A stretch of 64,000 nt of DNA, taken from contig CAWEWG010000012.1 of the NCBI GenBank assembly GCA_963812795.1, positions 1-64,000 of the forward strand, read 5' to 3'. The translations under genes were made by a program, and so were the position numbers. The stretch comes from Hyphomicrobium_A sp963812795 (GTDB lineage Bacteria > Pseudomonadota > Alphaproteobacteria > Rhizobiales > Hyphomicrobiaceae). The notes under the pieces are model-generated. The model was given only the letters and a program-made list of their open reading frames with translations. It searched no databases and was not told the DNA's origin. Shown here piece after piece: positions 29,285 to 39,504 of this stretch (positions within the stretch are counted from its first letter, which is position 1; every line of letters begins with the position of its first letter).

Positions 29285-31669
29285 CGAGCTCACGCCGGTA
29301 GCGGGCGAGCTTGTCGCGCTCGGCCTCGACCACCTCGGCCTTCGCGTTCGCGACGAACTTCTCGTTGGCGAGCATCCGCTCCCCCCGCTCGACCTCTCTG
29401 CGCAAGCGTTCGATCTCGGCCGCTGCGTTCCCGTTCGCCTTCGACCGCTCGGGCCGGACGACGGCGTCGAAGATCCTCTTCTCGTCGCCCTCGAGCGGCA
29501 CCGCCACCCCGCTGCGCCGGAAGATCGCGGCCGCCTCCTGCACCGCATCGAGCGCGTGCAGGTCGGCGGCGTACTCGCCCGTTGCCTCGGGCCAGGCGGC
29601 GACGATCAGGCGAGTCGTCGTGGAACTGCGACCAGATCTCCTCGGTCACGTGCGGCATCACCGGGTGCAGGAGCTTCAGCAGCCGCTCGAGCGCCGCGAG
29701 CGCCGTCGCGCGCGCCTCGGGCTCGCCGAGCCGCGGCTTGATCGCCTCCGCGTACCAGTCGCAGAAGTCGTCGAAGGTGAGGTGGTACAGGGCCTGCACG
29801 GAGGGCGAGAACTCGAACGCGCTCCAGGCGGCCTCGACCTCGGCCTGCGTCGCGTCGAGCCGAGCGAGGATCCAGCGCTCCTCGAGCTCGCGCGGGCGCG
29901 CCTCCGGCTCGACCCGTTCCTGCAGCAGGAGCCGCGACACGTTCCAGAGCTTGTTCGCCAGCTTGCGGCCCTCCTCGAGCGGGCCTTCCGTGAAGCGGAC
30001 GTCCTGGGTGGAGGACATCTTCAGGAGCCCGTAGCGGGTCGCGTCCGCGCCGTGCGTCGCGATCAGGTCGAGCGGGTCGACGCCGGTGCCGAGGCTCTTC
30101 GACATCCGGCGGCCGTCCGAGGCCAGGATCGTCGAGTGGATGATCACGTCGGTGAACGGGATCTCGCCCATCAGCTCGAGCCCCGTCCAGATCATCCGGT
30201 TCTCCCAGAGGCGGATGATCTCGCGCGCGGTCGAGTTGACGTCGCCGGGGTAGTAGCGCTCGAGCTCGGGCGTCTGCTCGGGCCAGCCGAGGGTCGCGTA
30301 CGGCCAGAGCGCCGACGAGAACCAGGTGTCGAGGACGTCGGGGTCGCGCTCGATCTCGGTCGAGCCGCACTCCGCGCATGCGTCGGGCGGCGGCCAGGCG
30401 CACGTGACGTGGCCGTCCGGGCAGTACCAGAGCGGCTGCTGATGCCCCCACCAGAGCTGGCGGGAGATGTTCCAGTCCGGGATCTCCTCGAGCGAGCGGA
30501 TCGCGAACTGGTGCTGCGACTCGGGGTGGTAGCGCACGCGCCGCTCGCGCAACGCCTCGAGCGCCGGCTTGCGCGGCTCCTCCATCGCCACCCACCACTG
30601 CAGCGAGACGAGCGGCTCGATCCGCGTGTGGCAGCGCTCGCACGTGCCGACCGCGTGCCGGTAGTGCTCGCGCTTCTCGAGCCGGTCGTGCTCCTTCAGC
30701 CACGCGAGAATCGCCTGATCGGCTTCCTCCTGCGTCTTCCCGGCGAGGTCGCCCGCGTTCTCGTTCATCCGCCCGTCGAGGCCGATCACGGTGATCGTCG
30801 GGAGACCATGGTCGCGGCCGATCTCGAAGTCCATCGGGTCGTGGCCCGGCGTGACCTTCAGCGCGCCCGTCCCGAACTCCGGCTCGACGCGCTCGTCCGC
30901 GATCACCGGCACGATCCGCTCGACGTACGGGACGACGACCTCCTTGCCGACCGCGTCCCGGTAGCGCTCGTCGTCGGGATGCACGGCGACGGCGACGTCG
31001 GCGAGCATCGTCGCCGGACGGACGGTCGCGATCGTCAGGTGGCCGGAGCCGTCCGCGAACGGGTAGCGCGCGTAGGTCAGCGTGTCGTCCATGTCCTCGT
31101 GCGCGACCTCGAGGTCGGAGATGGCCGTCTCGTGGAACGGGCACCAGTTGACGATCCGGTTCGCGCGGTAGATCCAGCCGCGGTCCCAGAGATGGACGAA
31201 GAAGCGCATCACGGCCTCGATGTAGGCGTCGTCCATCGTGAACCGCTCGCGCTCGTAGTCGAGCGAGGCGCCGAGGCTGCGGAACTGCCCCATGATCGTG
31301 CGGCCGGTCTCCTCGAGGTGGCGCCAGACGCGCTCGACGAAGGCCTCGCGCCCGAGCTCCTTGCGCGAGCGTTCCCTCCTTCGCGAGCTGCTTCTCGACG
31401 ACGTTCTGCGTCGAGATGCCGGCGTGGTCGTAGCCGGGCTGCCAGAGCGTGTCGAAGCCCTGCATCCGGTGCCAGCGGATCAGGACGTCCTGGATCGAGC
31501 CGTTCAACGCGTGGCCCATGTGCAGCGCGCCCGTCACGTTCGGCGGCGGCACGCAGATCACGAACGTCTCGTCGCGGCGCTTGCCGGCGCCCGCGCGATA
31601 GAGGCCCTCGTCCTCCCAGGTGCGCTGCCAGCGCGCCTCGACGCCGTCCGGCTTGTAGAGCGGCTCCAT
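29268..31669 (-). CDS. valS: Valyl-tRNA synthetase (two frameshifts)
   Basis: This class I synthetase charges tRNA-Val and edits Thr. It has the HIGH motif in PPPNVTGALHMGHAL, the editing (CP1) domain with TIATVRPATMLADVAV and TGALKVTPGHDPMDFEIG, the WWGHQ loop and the KMSKS motif GRRMSKSLGTG. The anticodon domain includes DFCDWYAEAIKPR, and the C-terminal tRNA-binding coiled coil is EIERLRREVERGERMLAN. Shifts near 31,365 and 29,612 break the frame. The full repaired length of about 800 residues is normal. Confidence 0.93.
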
Positions 31670-31700
31670 CGCCGCATTGTAGGGAGCGGCGGTCGGCTGG

Positions 31701-32222
31701 TTAGGCCGCGATCGGCTCCTTCTTTGCCAGCTTCTCCGCGATGTCGTAGATCAGCCAGGTCGACGAGGCGTGCGCGTAGAGCGTTCCGTCCTCGCCCTCG
31801 AGCTTGGCTTCCGCCGTGGCAACGCGCGAGCCGGGATGCACGACCGTTCCCTCGGCGCGAAGGATTCCGGACGCGAGGGTCACGGGATGCACGAAGCTCG
31901 TCTTCAGCTCGATCGTGACCGGCGCGATGCCGGCGTCGAGCTTCGAGTGCACGGCGCAGCCCATCACGGTGTCGAGCACGGTGGTGAGAATCCCGCCGTG
32001 CACGGCTCCGAGCGTGTTGTAGTGCTCCTCGCGCGGCTCGTAGGCGAAGACGACCCGCCCCGGCATCACGTAGGTCGGAGCGAAGCCGACGAGCTCGGCC
32101 GCCGGCGGCGCCGGGATCAAGCCGGAGGAGATGCGGTGGAGGATCTCGAGCCCTGTCAGCCCCTGGGAGAGCACGGCTGCTTCGGCGGGGTCTTGCCACG
32201 TGATCGTGCGCGTACGGGTCAT
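31701..32222 (-). CDS. PaaI-type hotdog thioesterase
   Basis: This 173-residue hotdog-fold protein has the PaaI/acyl-CoA thioesterase pattern NTLGAVHGGILTTVLDTVMG. The helix starts with the catalytic Asp, and VTIELKTSFVHPVTLASG is the second core strand. It is divergent from the HxlR gene with 74 bases between their starts, and has a GGAGAGGG site before the ATG. It is similar to a second thioesterase at 34840. The substrate is unknown; an aromatic or small acyl-CoA is possible. Confidence 0.82.
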   Translation of the reverse strand: MTRTRTITWQDPAEAAVLSQGLTGLEILHRISSGLIPAPPAAELVGFAPTYVMPGRVVFAYEPREEHYNTLGAVHGGILTTVLDTVMGCAVHSKLDAGIAPVTIELKTSFVHPVTLASGILRAEGTVVHPGSRVATAEAKLEGEDGTLYAHASSTWLIYDIAEKLAKKEPIAA

Positions 32223-32269
32223 CGCCCTCTCCTGTCAGTTGCTTTTCACTACCTACTCTAGACGAGTGG

Positions 32270-32290
32270 GTTGCAAAATGCAACTATGAT
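32270..32290 (+). promoter_or_regulatory. HxlR-gene promoter and operator
   Basis: The inverted repeat GTTGCA-AAA-TGCAAC (32270-32284) is followed at once by TATGAT (32285-32290), a good -10 box 6 bases before the ATG at 32297, giving a nearly leaderless transcript. The palindrome lies in the divergent gap and could let the HxlR protein control itself and the thioesterase. Confidence 0.5.
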
Positions 32291-32296
32291 GTGCGC

Positions 32297-32751
32297 ATGC
32301 TGAAAAGCGACTGGACCCGCGACAACTGTGCGGTGGGAAACACGCTCGCCGTGATCGGCGAGCGGTGGACGCTCCTCGTCCTCCGCGAGGCGTTCCTCGG
32401 CGTCCGCCGCTTCGACCAGCTGCAGCGGAACACCGGCATGGCGCGGAACATCCTCAGCGACCGTCTGAACACGCTCGTCGCCCACGAGGTCCTGGAGCGC
32501 GAGCTCTATCAGGAGCGGCCGCAGCGCTACGAGTACCGCCTCACCGACCAAGGGGCTCGACCTCTACCCCGTGCTGCTGACGATCATGGACTGGGGCTCG
32601 AAGCACACTCGGCGGCGAGGCGATGACCCTGCAGCACAAGCACTGCGGCGCCGTCGCGATGCCGCACCTCGCCTGCCCGGAGTGCGGCGAGCGCGTCGCC
32701 GCGCGGGACATGCGCGCCGTCCGCGACGAGGCGCTCGCCGAAGACCGCCTA
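32297..32751 (+). CDS. HxlR family transcriptional regulator (frameshifted)
   Basis: This is a winged-helix DNA-binding protein of the HxlR/DUF24 family. The N-terminal Cys (DNCAVGNTLAVIGERWTLLV) and the recognition region (FDQLQRNTGMARNILSDRL) are classic, followed by the wing LYQERPQRYEYRLTDQG. After a shift near 32,550 it continues DLYPVLLTIMDWGSKH. After another shift a short C-terminal tail contains CGAVAMPHLACPECGER, a possible zinc-binding knuckle. The exact stop is uncertain. It is divergent from the thioesterase gene and likely regulates it. Confidence 0.8.
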
Positions 32752-33160
32752 GCTCGTCTCGCTGCTTGGCGCCGAGGTCGAGGAAGAACGACGCGAAGAC
32801 GCCGGCGATGCCCGAGACGAGGAAGAGAGCGGTCAGCTCGAGGACGATGTCGACGATCCGCCCGCCCGTCGTCAGCGGGTTCGGCATCTGCGACGAGACG
32901 GTCAGCAGCTGCACGGTCGTGAAGAAGAACGCATCCCAGAGGTTGTGGATCGCGCCGCCGCTCACGTCGTTCTCGAAGAGCCACATCAGGAGCGTTCCCG
33001 ACCGCGTCGACGATCGGCGACGAGCACGAGCGCCTCGAGCAGCCGGCGGCGCAGGACGTTGTGCGGATGCGGCGGCGACCGGCGGAGCAGCAGCTTCAGG
33101 TGACGCAGCGAGTTCACGCGCCGAGGATGGCGAAGCCACCGGACGACTCTGTCCCGCTCT
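32752..33160 (-). CDS. Small ion-channel-like membrane protein (frameshifted)
   Basis: A basic N-terminal region (RVNSLRHLKLLLRRSPPHPH, LEALVLVADR) is followed, after a shift near 33,005, by a first helix (GTLLMWLFE), a pore-like segment (NLWDAFFFTTVQLLTVSSQM) and a second helix (IVLELTALFLVSGIAGVFAS). The two-helix-plus-pore outline resembles the Ion_trans_2 fold, but the K+ signature TVGYG is absent (TVSSQ in its place). Both ends are approximate. It is read from the strand opposite to the HxlR gene and meets its 3' end. Confidence 0.45.
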
Positions 33161-34835
33161 ACCGCCCGACCGCGTAGCCCTGCATGCCGCGCGGGTTCGC
33201 ACCGGCTTTCAGCAGGCCGTCCTCCTCGCGGCGCCACCGCGGTGACGCGCCCGAGCGTCCACGGGCCGGACACCTCGACCTCGTGCCCGCGGCGGCGGAG
33301 GTCCTCGACGACCTCGTCGCCGAAGCGCGACTCGACGGTGACCGAGCGGCGCGCGAAGCCGCGCGGATAGAACGACGAGATCAGGTGGTCGGTGTGGAAG
33401 TCCGGCGCGTCGATCGCCTCCTGCAGGTTCTCTCCCAGGTCGACGTGGCGCAGGAAGACATGGAGCGCCCACTGCTCCTGCTGGTCGCCGCCGGGCGTGC
33501 CCCACGCGAGGTACGGCTTGCCGTCGCGAAGCGCGAGGCCGGGACAGAGCGTCGTCCGCGGCCGCGCGCCCGGCCGCAGCGACGAGGGCAGCCCTTCCTC
33601 GAGCCAGAACATCTGCGCGCGCGTCCCGAGCGGCCACCCGAGCGCGGGGATCACGGGCGAGCTGTGCAGCCAGCCTCCGCTCGGCGTCGACGAGATCATG
33701 TTGCCCCATTTGTCAACAACGTCGAGGTGAACGGTGTCGCCGCGCGTCGGCTCGCCGGCGCCGGGCGTGACCGCGGCGCCGACGACGGTCGGCAGCCTCC
33801 CCAGTCCCGGGCGTGTAGTCGGACGACGCGTCCTCGCCGATCAGGGCGCGGCGCTTCGCGTTGTACTCGGGCGAGAGCAGCGTCTCGAGCGGGACCTCGG
33901 CGTCTCCGTAGAGCGCGTCACGGTCGGCGAAGGCGAGCTTCGCGCACTCCGTCACGACGTGGACGAACTCCGCCGGCGAGAGCTCGGCCAGGTCGAAGCC
34001 GTCGAGCAGCGCGAGCTGCTGCAACCCGACAGGCCCGGCAGCCCATGGCAGCGTCTTGCAGACGGTCAGGCCGCCGTACTCGAGCGACGCGACCGGCTCG
34101 AGCGACGCGCGCCAGCGAGCCATGTCGTCTCCGGTCAGGAGCCCGCCTTCGGCGGCGACGAAGCGATCGATCTCCTCGGCGACGAAGCCCTCGTAGTACG
34201 CACGCCTGGCCTTCTCGATCTCCTCCTCGCGCGAGCCGCCGCGGGCCTCGTCCAGGATGCGGCGGTAGGTCGCCGCAAGCGTGGGATTCCGGAAGAGCGT
34301 GCCGACCTCGGGCGGCGGGAGGTACAGCTCGCGCGAGCCGGGCCACTCGAGCAGGAGCTCCTCGGTGCGCTCGATCGTCGCGCGGATCCCGGCCACGAAC
34401 GGGAATCCCTCCTTCTGCGTAGCCGATCGCGAACGAGAGCACGTCCTCGAGCCGCCACGTCCCGAACTGCTCGAGCAGGAGAAGCCAGCCGCCGAACGCG
34501 CCCGGCACGCAGGCCGCGAGGACGCCCGTTCCCGGGACGAGGTCGTGCCCGAGCTCGCGGTAGCGATCGATCGTCGCCGCCGCGGGCGCGACGCCCTGGC
34601 CGCAGAGCGCAATCGGCTCACCCTTCTCGACCGGCCAGAGGAGCGCCGGCACCTCGCCGCCGGGGCCGTTCAGGTGCGGCTCGACCACCTGCAGCGTGAA
34701 ACCGGTCGCGACCGCGGCATCGAACGCGTTGCCGCCGCGCTCGAGGACGGCCATCCCGGCCGCGGAGGCGAGCCAGTGCGTCGAGGCGACCATCCCGAAC
34801 GTGCCGCGCAGCTCCGGGCGCGTCGTGAAGCTCAC
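33159..34835 (-). CDS. ggt: Gamma-glutamyltransferase-family Ntn hydrolase (three frameshifts)
   Basis: This is a self-cleaving Ntn hydrolase acting on gamma-glutamyl compounds such as glutathione, or a related acylase. The large-subunit N-terminus has MVASTHWLASAAGMAVLERG, GGNAFDAAVATGFTLQVVEP and GPGGE. The processing site and nucleophile Thr lie in TRGDTVHLDVVDKWGNMISS. TPGGDQQEQWALHVFLRHVD and HEVEVSGPWTLGRV complete the small subunit. Repaired, it ends ANPRGMQGYAVGR at 33159. Shifts occur near 34,420, 33,800 and 33,240. No secretion signal is seen, so a cytoplasmic role is possible. Confidence 0.85.
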
Positions 34836-34839
34836 GGCC

Positions 34840-35301
34840 TCACCGGAAGATCAGGCAGGTCGTCGTCCCGTGCGCGAGGAGCTTCCCGCCCGTGTCCGTG
34901 ATCTTCCCCTCCGCCGTCACGACGCGCGAGCCCTTGTGGATCACGGTCCCTTCGCAGCGGATAACGCCCGTGTCGGCCTTGATCGGGCGGACGAAGTTCG
35001 TCTTGACCTCGAGCGTCGTGTAGCCGACGCCCGCCTCGAGCAATGTGTGCACCGCGCACCCCATCGCAGAGTCGAGGAGCGTCAGCGCCACGCCGCCGTG
35101 CACGGAGCCGATCGGGTTGTAGTGCTGCGGCCCCGGCTCCATCTCGAAGACAGCACGCCCAGGCTCGGCCGAGACGCCATGAAACCCCATCAGCTCGGCA
35201 ATCGGCGGCGGCGGCAGCTCGCCCGCGAAGATCGCCTGGATGTAGTCCATCCCGGACAGTTGGAGCCCCTTCGCGGCGACCTGCGCGTGGATCGACGGCA
35301 T
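34840..35301 (-). CDS. PaaI-type hotdog thioesterase, second
   Basis: This 153-residue hotdog protein has YNPIGSVHGGVALTLLDSAM with the catalytic Asp and TTLEVKTNFVRPIKADTG. It closely parallels the thioesterase at 31701 (same motifs SVHGG/AVHGG, LEVKTNFVRP/IELKTSFVHP), so they are probably paralogues. The ATG at 35301 is chosen as the start of homology. It lies just upstream of ggt (4 bases between stop and start), suggesting co-transcription. Confidence 0.8.
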   Translation of the reverse strand: MPSIHAQVAAKGLQLSGMDYIQAIFAGELPPPPIAELMGFHGVSAEPGRAVFEMEPGPQHYNPIGSVHGGVALTLLDSAMGCAVHTLLEAGVGYTTLEVKTNFVRPIKADTGVIRCEGTVIHKGSRVVTAEGKITDTGGKLLAHGTTTCLIFR

Positions 35302-35373
35302 CGGTGTCGGCCATGCGCTGACCCTACCGGGAAGCTGTTGCAGAACCGGCACTCATTCGTGATCGAACGACGA

Positions 35374-35401
35374 GGTGATGCATGGGTACACATGCATCAC
35401 C
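35374..35401 (+). promoter_or_regulatory. 11-bp perfect inverted repeat at a regulator start codon
   Basis: GGTGATGCATG (35374-35384) and CATGCATCACC (35391-35401) flank a 6-base spacer, and the ATG of the ribbon-helix-helix gene begins at the next base. This is the layout of an autoregulatory operator or a start-codon hairpin. Confidence 0.65.
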
Positions 35402-35631
35402 ATGAGTCAGCGATTCCACGTACTCCTGACGACACGGCAGCACAGAGCCCTTAACGACGAGGCGAGCCGCACCGGTCTGCCGGTGGCGGAGCTGATCCGG
35501 CGAGCGGTCGACAAGACATATCGGCCTCACGTGCGGCCGACGGTTCGAGGCGTCGAGGTCAGTGTCGGTCTCTGGCGCCGACCGGACGCCGCCGTCGCGG
35601 GCCGACGGCCGAGAACGCTGGACGAACGGGG

Positions 35632-35635
<4 letters not shown>
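35402..35635 (+). CDS. Ribbon-helix-helix DNA-binding protein
   Basis: This 77-residue protein begins MSQRFHVLLTTRQHRALNDE, giving the beta strand and first helix, followed by ASRTGLPVAELIRRAVDKTY, the second helix of an RHH/CopG fold. The C-terminal half (RGVEVSVGLWRRPDAAVAGR) is short and may touch a partner. No toxin gene is next to it, so it is either a solo regulator or an orphan antitoxin. Its stop (TAG at 35633) shares bases with the clpX stop on the other strand. Confidence 0.75.
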
Positions 35636-36906
<1,271 letters not shown>

Positions 36907-36964
36907 TGTCTTCTTGTACCTCGGATTCGTCGAAACGGCTAGGTCAGGTTAGGTAGTGACTTTC

Positions 36965-37549
36965 TCAGCGATGCGTGATTACACGATCAATGATTCCGTA
37001 CTCGTCAGCTTCTTGCGAAGTGAGGAAGTAGTCGCGCTCCATGTCCTTCGAAACCTTTTCGATGTCCTGCCCACTGTGATGCGCGATGATCTCCTCGAGC
37101 CGTCGCTTGAGCGCAATCGTTTCGCGCGCCGCGATCTCGATGTCGGTCGCCTGCCCCTGGAAGCCGCCGGACACCTGGTGGATCAGGATCTTGGCATTCG
37201 GCAGCGCGAATCGCTTCCCTGCCGCACCGCCGGCCAGAAGTAGCGCGCCCATGCTCATCGCGATCCCGATGCACGTCGTCTGCACGTCCGGCTTGACGAA
37301 CTGCATCGTGTCGTAGATCGCGAGGCCGGCGTAGACCGAGCCACCCGGTGAGTTGATGTAGATCGAGATGTCCTTGTCCGGATCCTCAGACTCGAGGTGC
37401 AGGAGCTGCGCCACGATCAGGTTCGCGATCTGGTCGTCGACCGGGGTGCCGAGAAAGACGATCCGCTCGTTCAGCAAGCGGGAGTAGATGTCGAACGATC
37501 GCTCGCCGCGCGATGTCTGCTCGATCACCATCGGGATCAACGGGCTCAT
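36965..37549 (-). CDS. clpP: ATP-dependent Clp protease proteolytic subunit ClpP
   Basis: This serine protease barrel has the catalytic Ser in IGIAMSMGALLLAGGAAGKR, the His in LPNAKILIHQVSGGFQGQAT and the Asp in MERDYFLTSQEADEYGIIDR. The 194 residues are intact. The ATG overlaps the tig stop (ATGA). It is followed by clpX. Only one clpP lies in this stretch. Confidence 0.95.
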   Translation of the reverse strand: MSPLIPMVIEQTSRGERSFDIYSRLLNERIVFLGTPVDDQIANLIVAQLLHLESEDPDKDISIYINSPGGSVYAGLAIYDTMQFVKPDVQTTCIGIAMSMGALLLAGGAAGKRFALPNAKILIHQVSGGFQGQATDIEIAARETIALKRRLEEIIAHHSGQDIEKVSKDMERDYFLTSQEADEYGIIDRVITHR

Positions 37550-37605
37550 GCAGTCTCCTTGCTAACGGGGGTCCACAACTTCGTCTCGGTCTCGGGCTTA
37601 GCACG
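37546..37605 (-). CDS. tig: Trigger factor C-terminal tail (partial, cut by the genome join)
   Basis: Reading into clpP, the last codons are AKPETETKLWTPVSKETA and a stop overlapping the clpP ATG. An acidic/KLWTP-type end and the position upstream of clpP are what is expected of the trigger factor in this lineage. Sequence beyond about 37,605 no longer belongs to it. The family assignment rests mainly on position. Confidence 0.5.
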   Translation of the reverse strand, partial: RAKPETETKLWTPVSKETA

Positions 37606-37625
37606 CACCGCAACCCCCGCCGGCG
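37595..37625. other. Junction between actinobacterial and alphaproteobacterial sequence
   Basis: To the left lies an actinobacterial tig-clpP-clpX order; to the right every gene has alphaproteobacterial neighbours and motifs. Both flanking genes are truncated at this point, and no integrase, att site or insertion sequence is visible. Confidence 0.75.
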
Positions 37626-38050
37626 AGCGCGAGGCGACGAAGGATGCGCTCGCCTGGATGGGGCACCGGGCCGACACCGCCGTCGGCACCGCCGGCGATC
37701 GGCCGGGCGATGATTTCGCCGGCAACGGCGACCCGGGGCAGATGGACTGCGTCGACGTGGCGACCAACCTGTCGAGCTACATGCTCGTCATGGAGAGCCA
37801 TAAGATCTTCCGCCATCACAGCGTCGGATCGATCCACGTGAAGGAGGACATCCGCCGCGGCTGGAGCGGATGGACGCACTACGCCGGTGTGCTCATCGAC
37901 AACAAGTCGAAGCAGAAGTTCGCCGTCGACGGCTGGCTGCTGGCCAGCGGCAAGCCGCCGGAGATCGTCGAGGTCGAGAGGTGGTACATCGACGACAACG
38001 ACATCCTGTTCGGCACCAAGACGCCGATGACAACGGCGACAGTTCCGTAA
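37616..38050 (+). CDS. Hypothetical protein, N-terminus missing at the junction
   Basis: The open frame gives DALAWMGHRADTAVGTAGDR, MDCVDVATNLSSYMLVMESH, FRHHSVGSIHVKEDIRRGWS, HYAGVLIDNKSKQKFAVDGW and PPEIVEVERWYIDDNDILFG. It contains a conserved-looking Cys and His but no family I can name. The true start is missing because the sequence joins clpP/tig territory a few codons upstream. It may be periplasmic, but the signal peptide would be in the missing part. Confidence 0.5.
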   Translation, partial: PAGEREATKDALAWMGHRADTAVGTAGDRPGDDFAGNGDPGQMDCVDVATNLSSYMLVMESHKIFRHHSVGSIHVKEDIRRGWSGWTHYAGVLIDNKSKQKFAVDGWLLASGKPPEIVEVERWYIDDNDILFGTKTPMTTATVP

Positions 38051-38185
38051 GCCTGCCGGTTAAGTGCCGGCTGGCCGGCTTGGTCGCGGCCGGGCGCAGC
38101 GCTTGAACCGGTGCGCTGGCAAGTGCCCTTCGGCTTTCCTATGCTGCGGCTCCAGGCACAGATCCCGGCAGCCCCAGGCCACGCG

Positions 38186-39361
38186 ATGTTCGTCACCTTC
38201 TTCCATGCCCTCAAGCGCGCCGGCCTCCCCGTCTCGCTCAAGGAGTATCTGACGCTGCTCGAGGGCCTCGATGCCGGCGTGACCGGCCGCCAGGTCGACG
38301 ACTTCTATTTCCTGTCGCGCGCCTGCCTGGTGAAGGACGAGCGCAACCTCGATCGCTTCGACCGCGTGTTCGGCGAGGTGTTCAAGGGGATCGCGGCGTT
38401 GCCCGACGCCATCGAAGCAGAGATCCCCGAGGAGTGGCTGCGTCTCGTCTCGGCACTGCACCTCTCCGATGAGGACAAGGCGCGCATCGAGGAGCTCGGC
38501 GGCTGGGAGAAAATCATGGAGACGCTGAAGAAGCGCCTCGAGGAGCAGAAAGGGCGGCACGCCGGCGGCAACAAATGGATCGGTACCGGCGGCACCTCGC
38601 CCTTCGGCGCCTACGGCTACAATCCGGCCGGCGTGCGCATCGGCCAGAAGGAGAGCCGGCATCGGCGCGCCATCAAGGTTTGGGACAAGCGCGAGTTCAA
38701 GGATCTCGACGAGACGGTCGAGATCGGCACGCGCAACATCAAGGTGGCGCTGCGCCGCCTGCGTGCGTTCGCGCGCACCGGCGCCGCAGAGGAGCTCGAC
38801 CTTTCCGGAACCATCCGCGGCACGGCGGAAAAGGGCTACCTCGACATCCGCATGGTCCGCGAGCGCCACAACACCATCAAGGTGCTGATGTTCTTCGACG
38901 TCGGCGGCTCCATGGACTGGCACATCAAGGGCGCCGAGGAGCTGTTCTCGGCGGCGCGCTCGGAGTTCAAGCATCTCGAGTACTACTACTTCCACAACTG
39001 CCTCTACGAGCAGGTGTGGAAGCACAACGCGCGCCGGCGCAGCGAGCTCACCGCCACGTGGGACGTGCTGCACACCTACCCGTCCGATTACAAGGTCATC
39101 TTCATCGGCGACGCCGCGATGAGCCCCTACGAGCTGACCCACGTCGGCGGCGCCGTGGAGCATATGAATGATGAAGCAGGCGCGCTGTGGCTGCGCCGCG
39201 TCACCGACACCTACCGGCACTGCGTATGGCTCAATCCGGTGCCGGAGAAGCATTGGGGCTTTACGCCGTCCATCTCCATGGTCCGCGACCTGATGGAGAA
39301 CCGCATGTTTCCGCTGACCTTGGAGGGCCTCGACCGGGCCATGTCCGAGCTGATGCGCTAG
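38186..39361 (+). CDS. VWA-domain protein, CoxE-like
   Basis: This 391-residue protein starts MFVTFFHALKRAGLPVSLKE, the CoxE/VWA-containing family start. The C-terminal von Willebrand A domain has the metal-binding motif FFDVGGSMDWHI (DxGGS in place of DxSxS) and FIGDAAMSPYEL. The middle section RAIKVWDKREFKDLDETVEI is typical of this family. CoxE proteins usually pair with a MoxR/CoxD AAA ATPase in metal-cofactor maturation; none is found next to it here. The ATG at 38186 is the start of homology. Confidence 0.78.
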   Translation: MFVTFFHALKRAGLPVSLKEYLTLLEGLDAGVTGRQVDDFYFLSRACLVKDERNLDRFDRVFGEVFKGIAALPDAIEAEIPEEWLRLVSALHLSDEDKARIEELGGWEKIMETLKKRLEEQKGRHAGGNKWIGTGGTSPFGAYGYNPAGVRIGQKESRHRRAIKVWDKREFKDLDETVEIGTRNIKVALRRLRAFARTGAAEELDLSGTIRGTAEKGYLDIRMVRERHNTIKVLMFFDVGGSMDWHIKGAEELFSAARSEFKHLEYYYFHNCLYEQVWKHNARRRSELTATWDVLHTYPSDYKVIFIGDAAMSPYELTHVGGAVEHMNDEAGALWLRRVTDTYRHCVWLNPVPEKHWGFTPSISMVRDLMENRMFPLTLEGLDRAMSELMR

Positions 39362-39435
39362 GGGAGCGCGGGCGCCAGTAACCAAGGTTGTCTAGACCGC
39401 CATAAATAAGCCGCTGCGCCGCCGCTGAGCTGCGA

Positions 39436-39463
39436 TTGACGGGACTCAAATTGGCGCTAAGGT
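39436..39463 (+). promoter_or_regulatory. Sigma-70 promoter upstream of the lipoprotein gene
   Basis: TTGACG at 39436-39441 and TAAGGT at 39458-39463, with a 16-base spacer, lie about 42 bases before the ATG at 39505. This is a reasonable housekeeping promoter. Confidence 0.4.
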
Positions 39464-39504
39464 CCGCGCGAGGGATGGGCCGCGATGGAATTGAGGGGCA
39501 AGCG

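Noticed and set aside
37595..37625. Horizontal transfer or integrated element at the taxonomic switch
   Set aside because: No integrase, att repeat, tRNA or insertion sequence is present, both flanking genes are cut, and housekeeping genes continue on both sides.
38060..39385. 441-codon minus-strand open frame opposite the VWA gene
   Set aside because: It lies wholly opposite a conserved gene and has no family-like motif.
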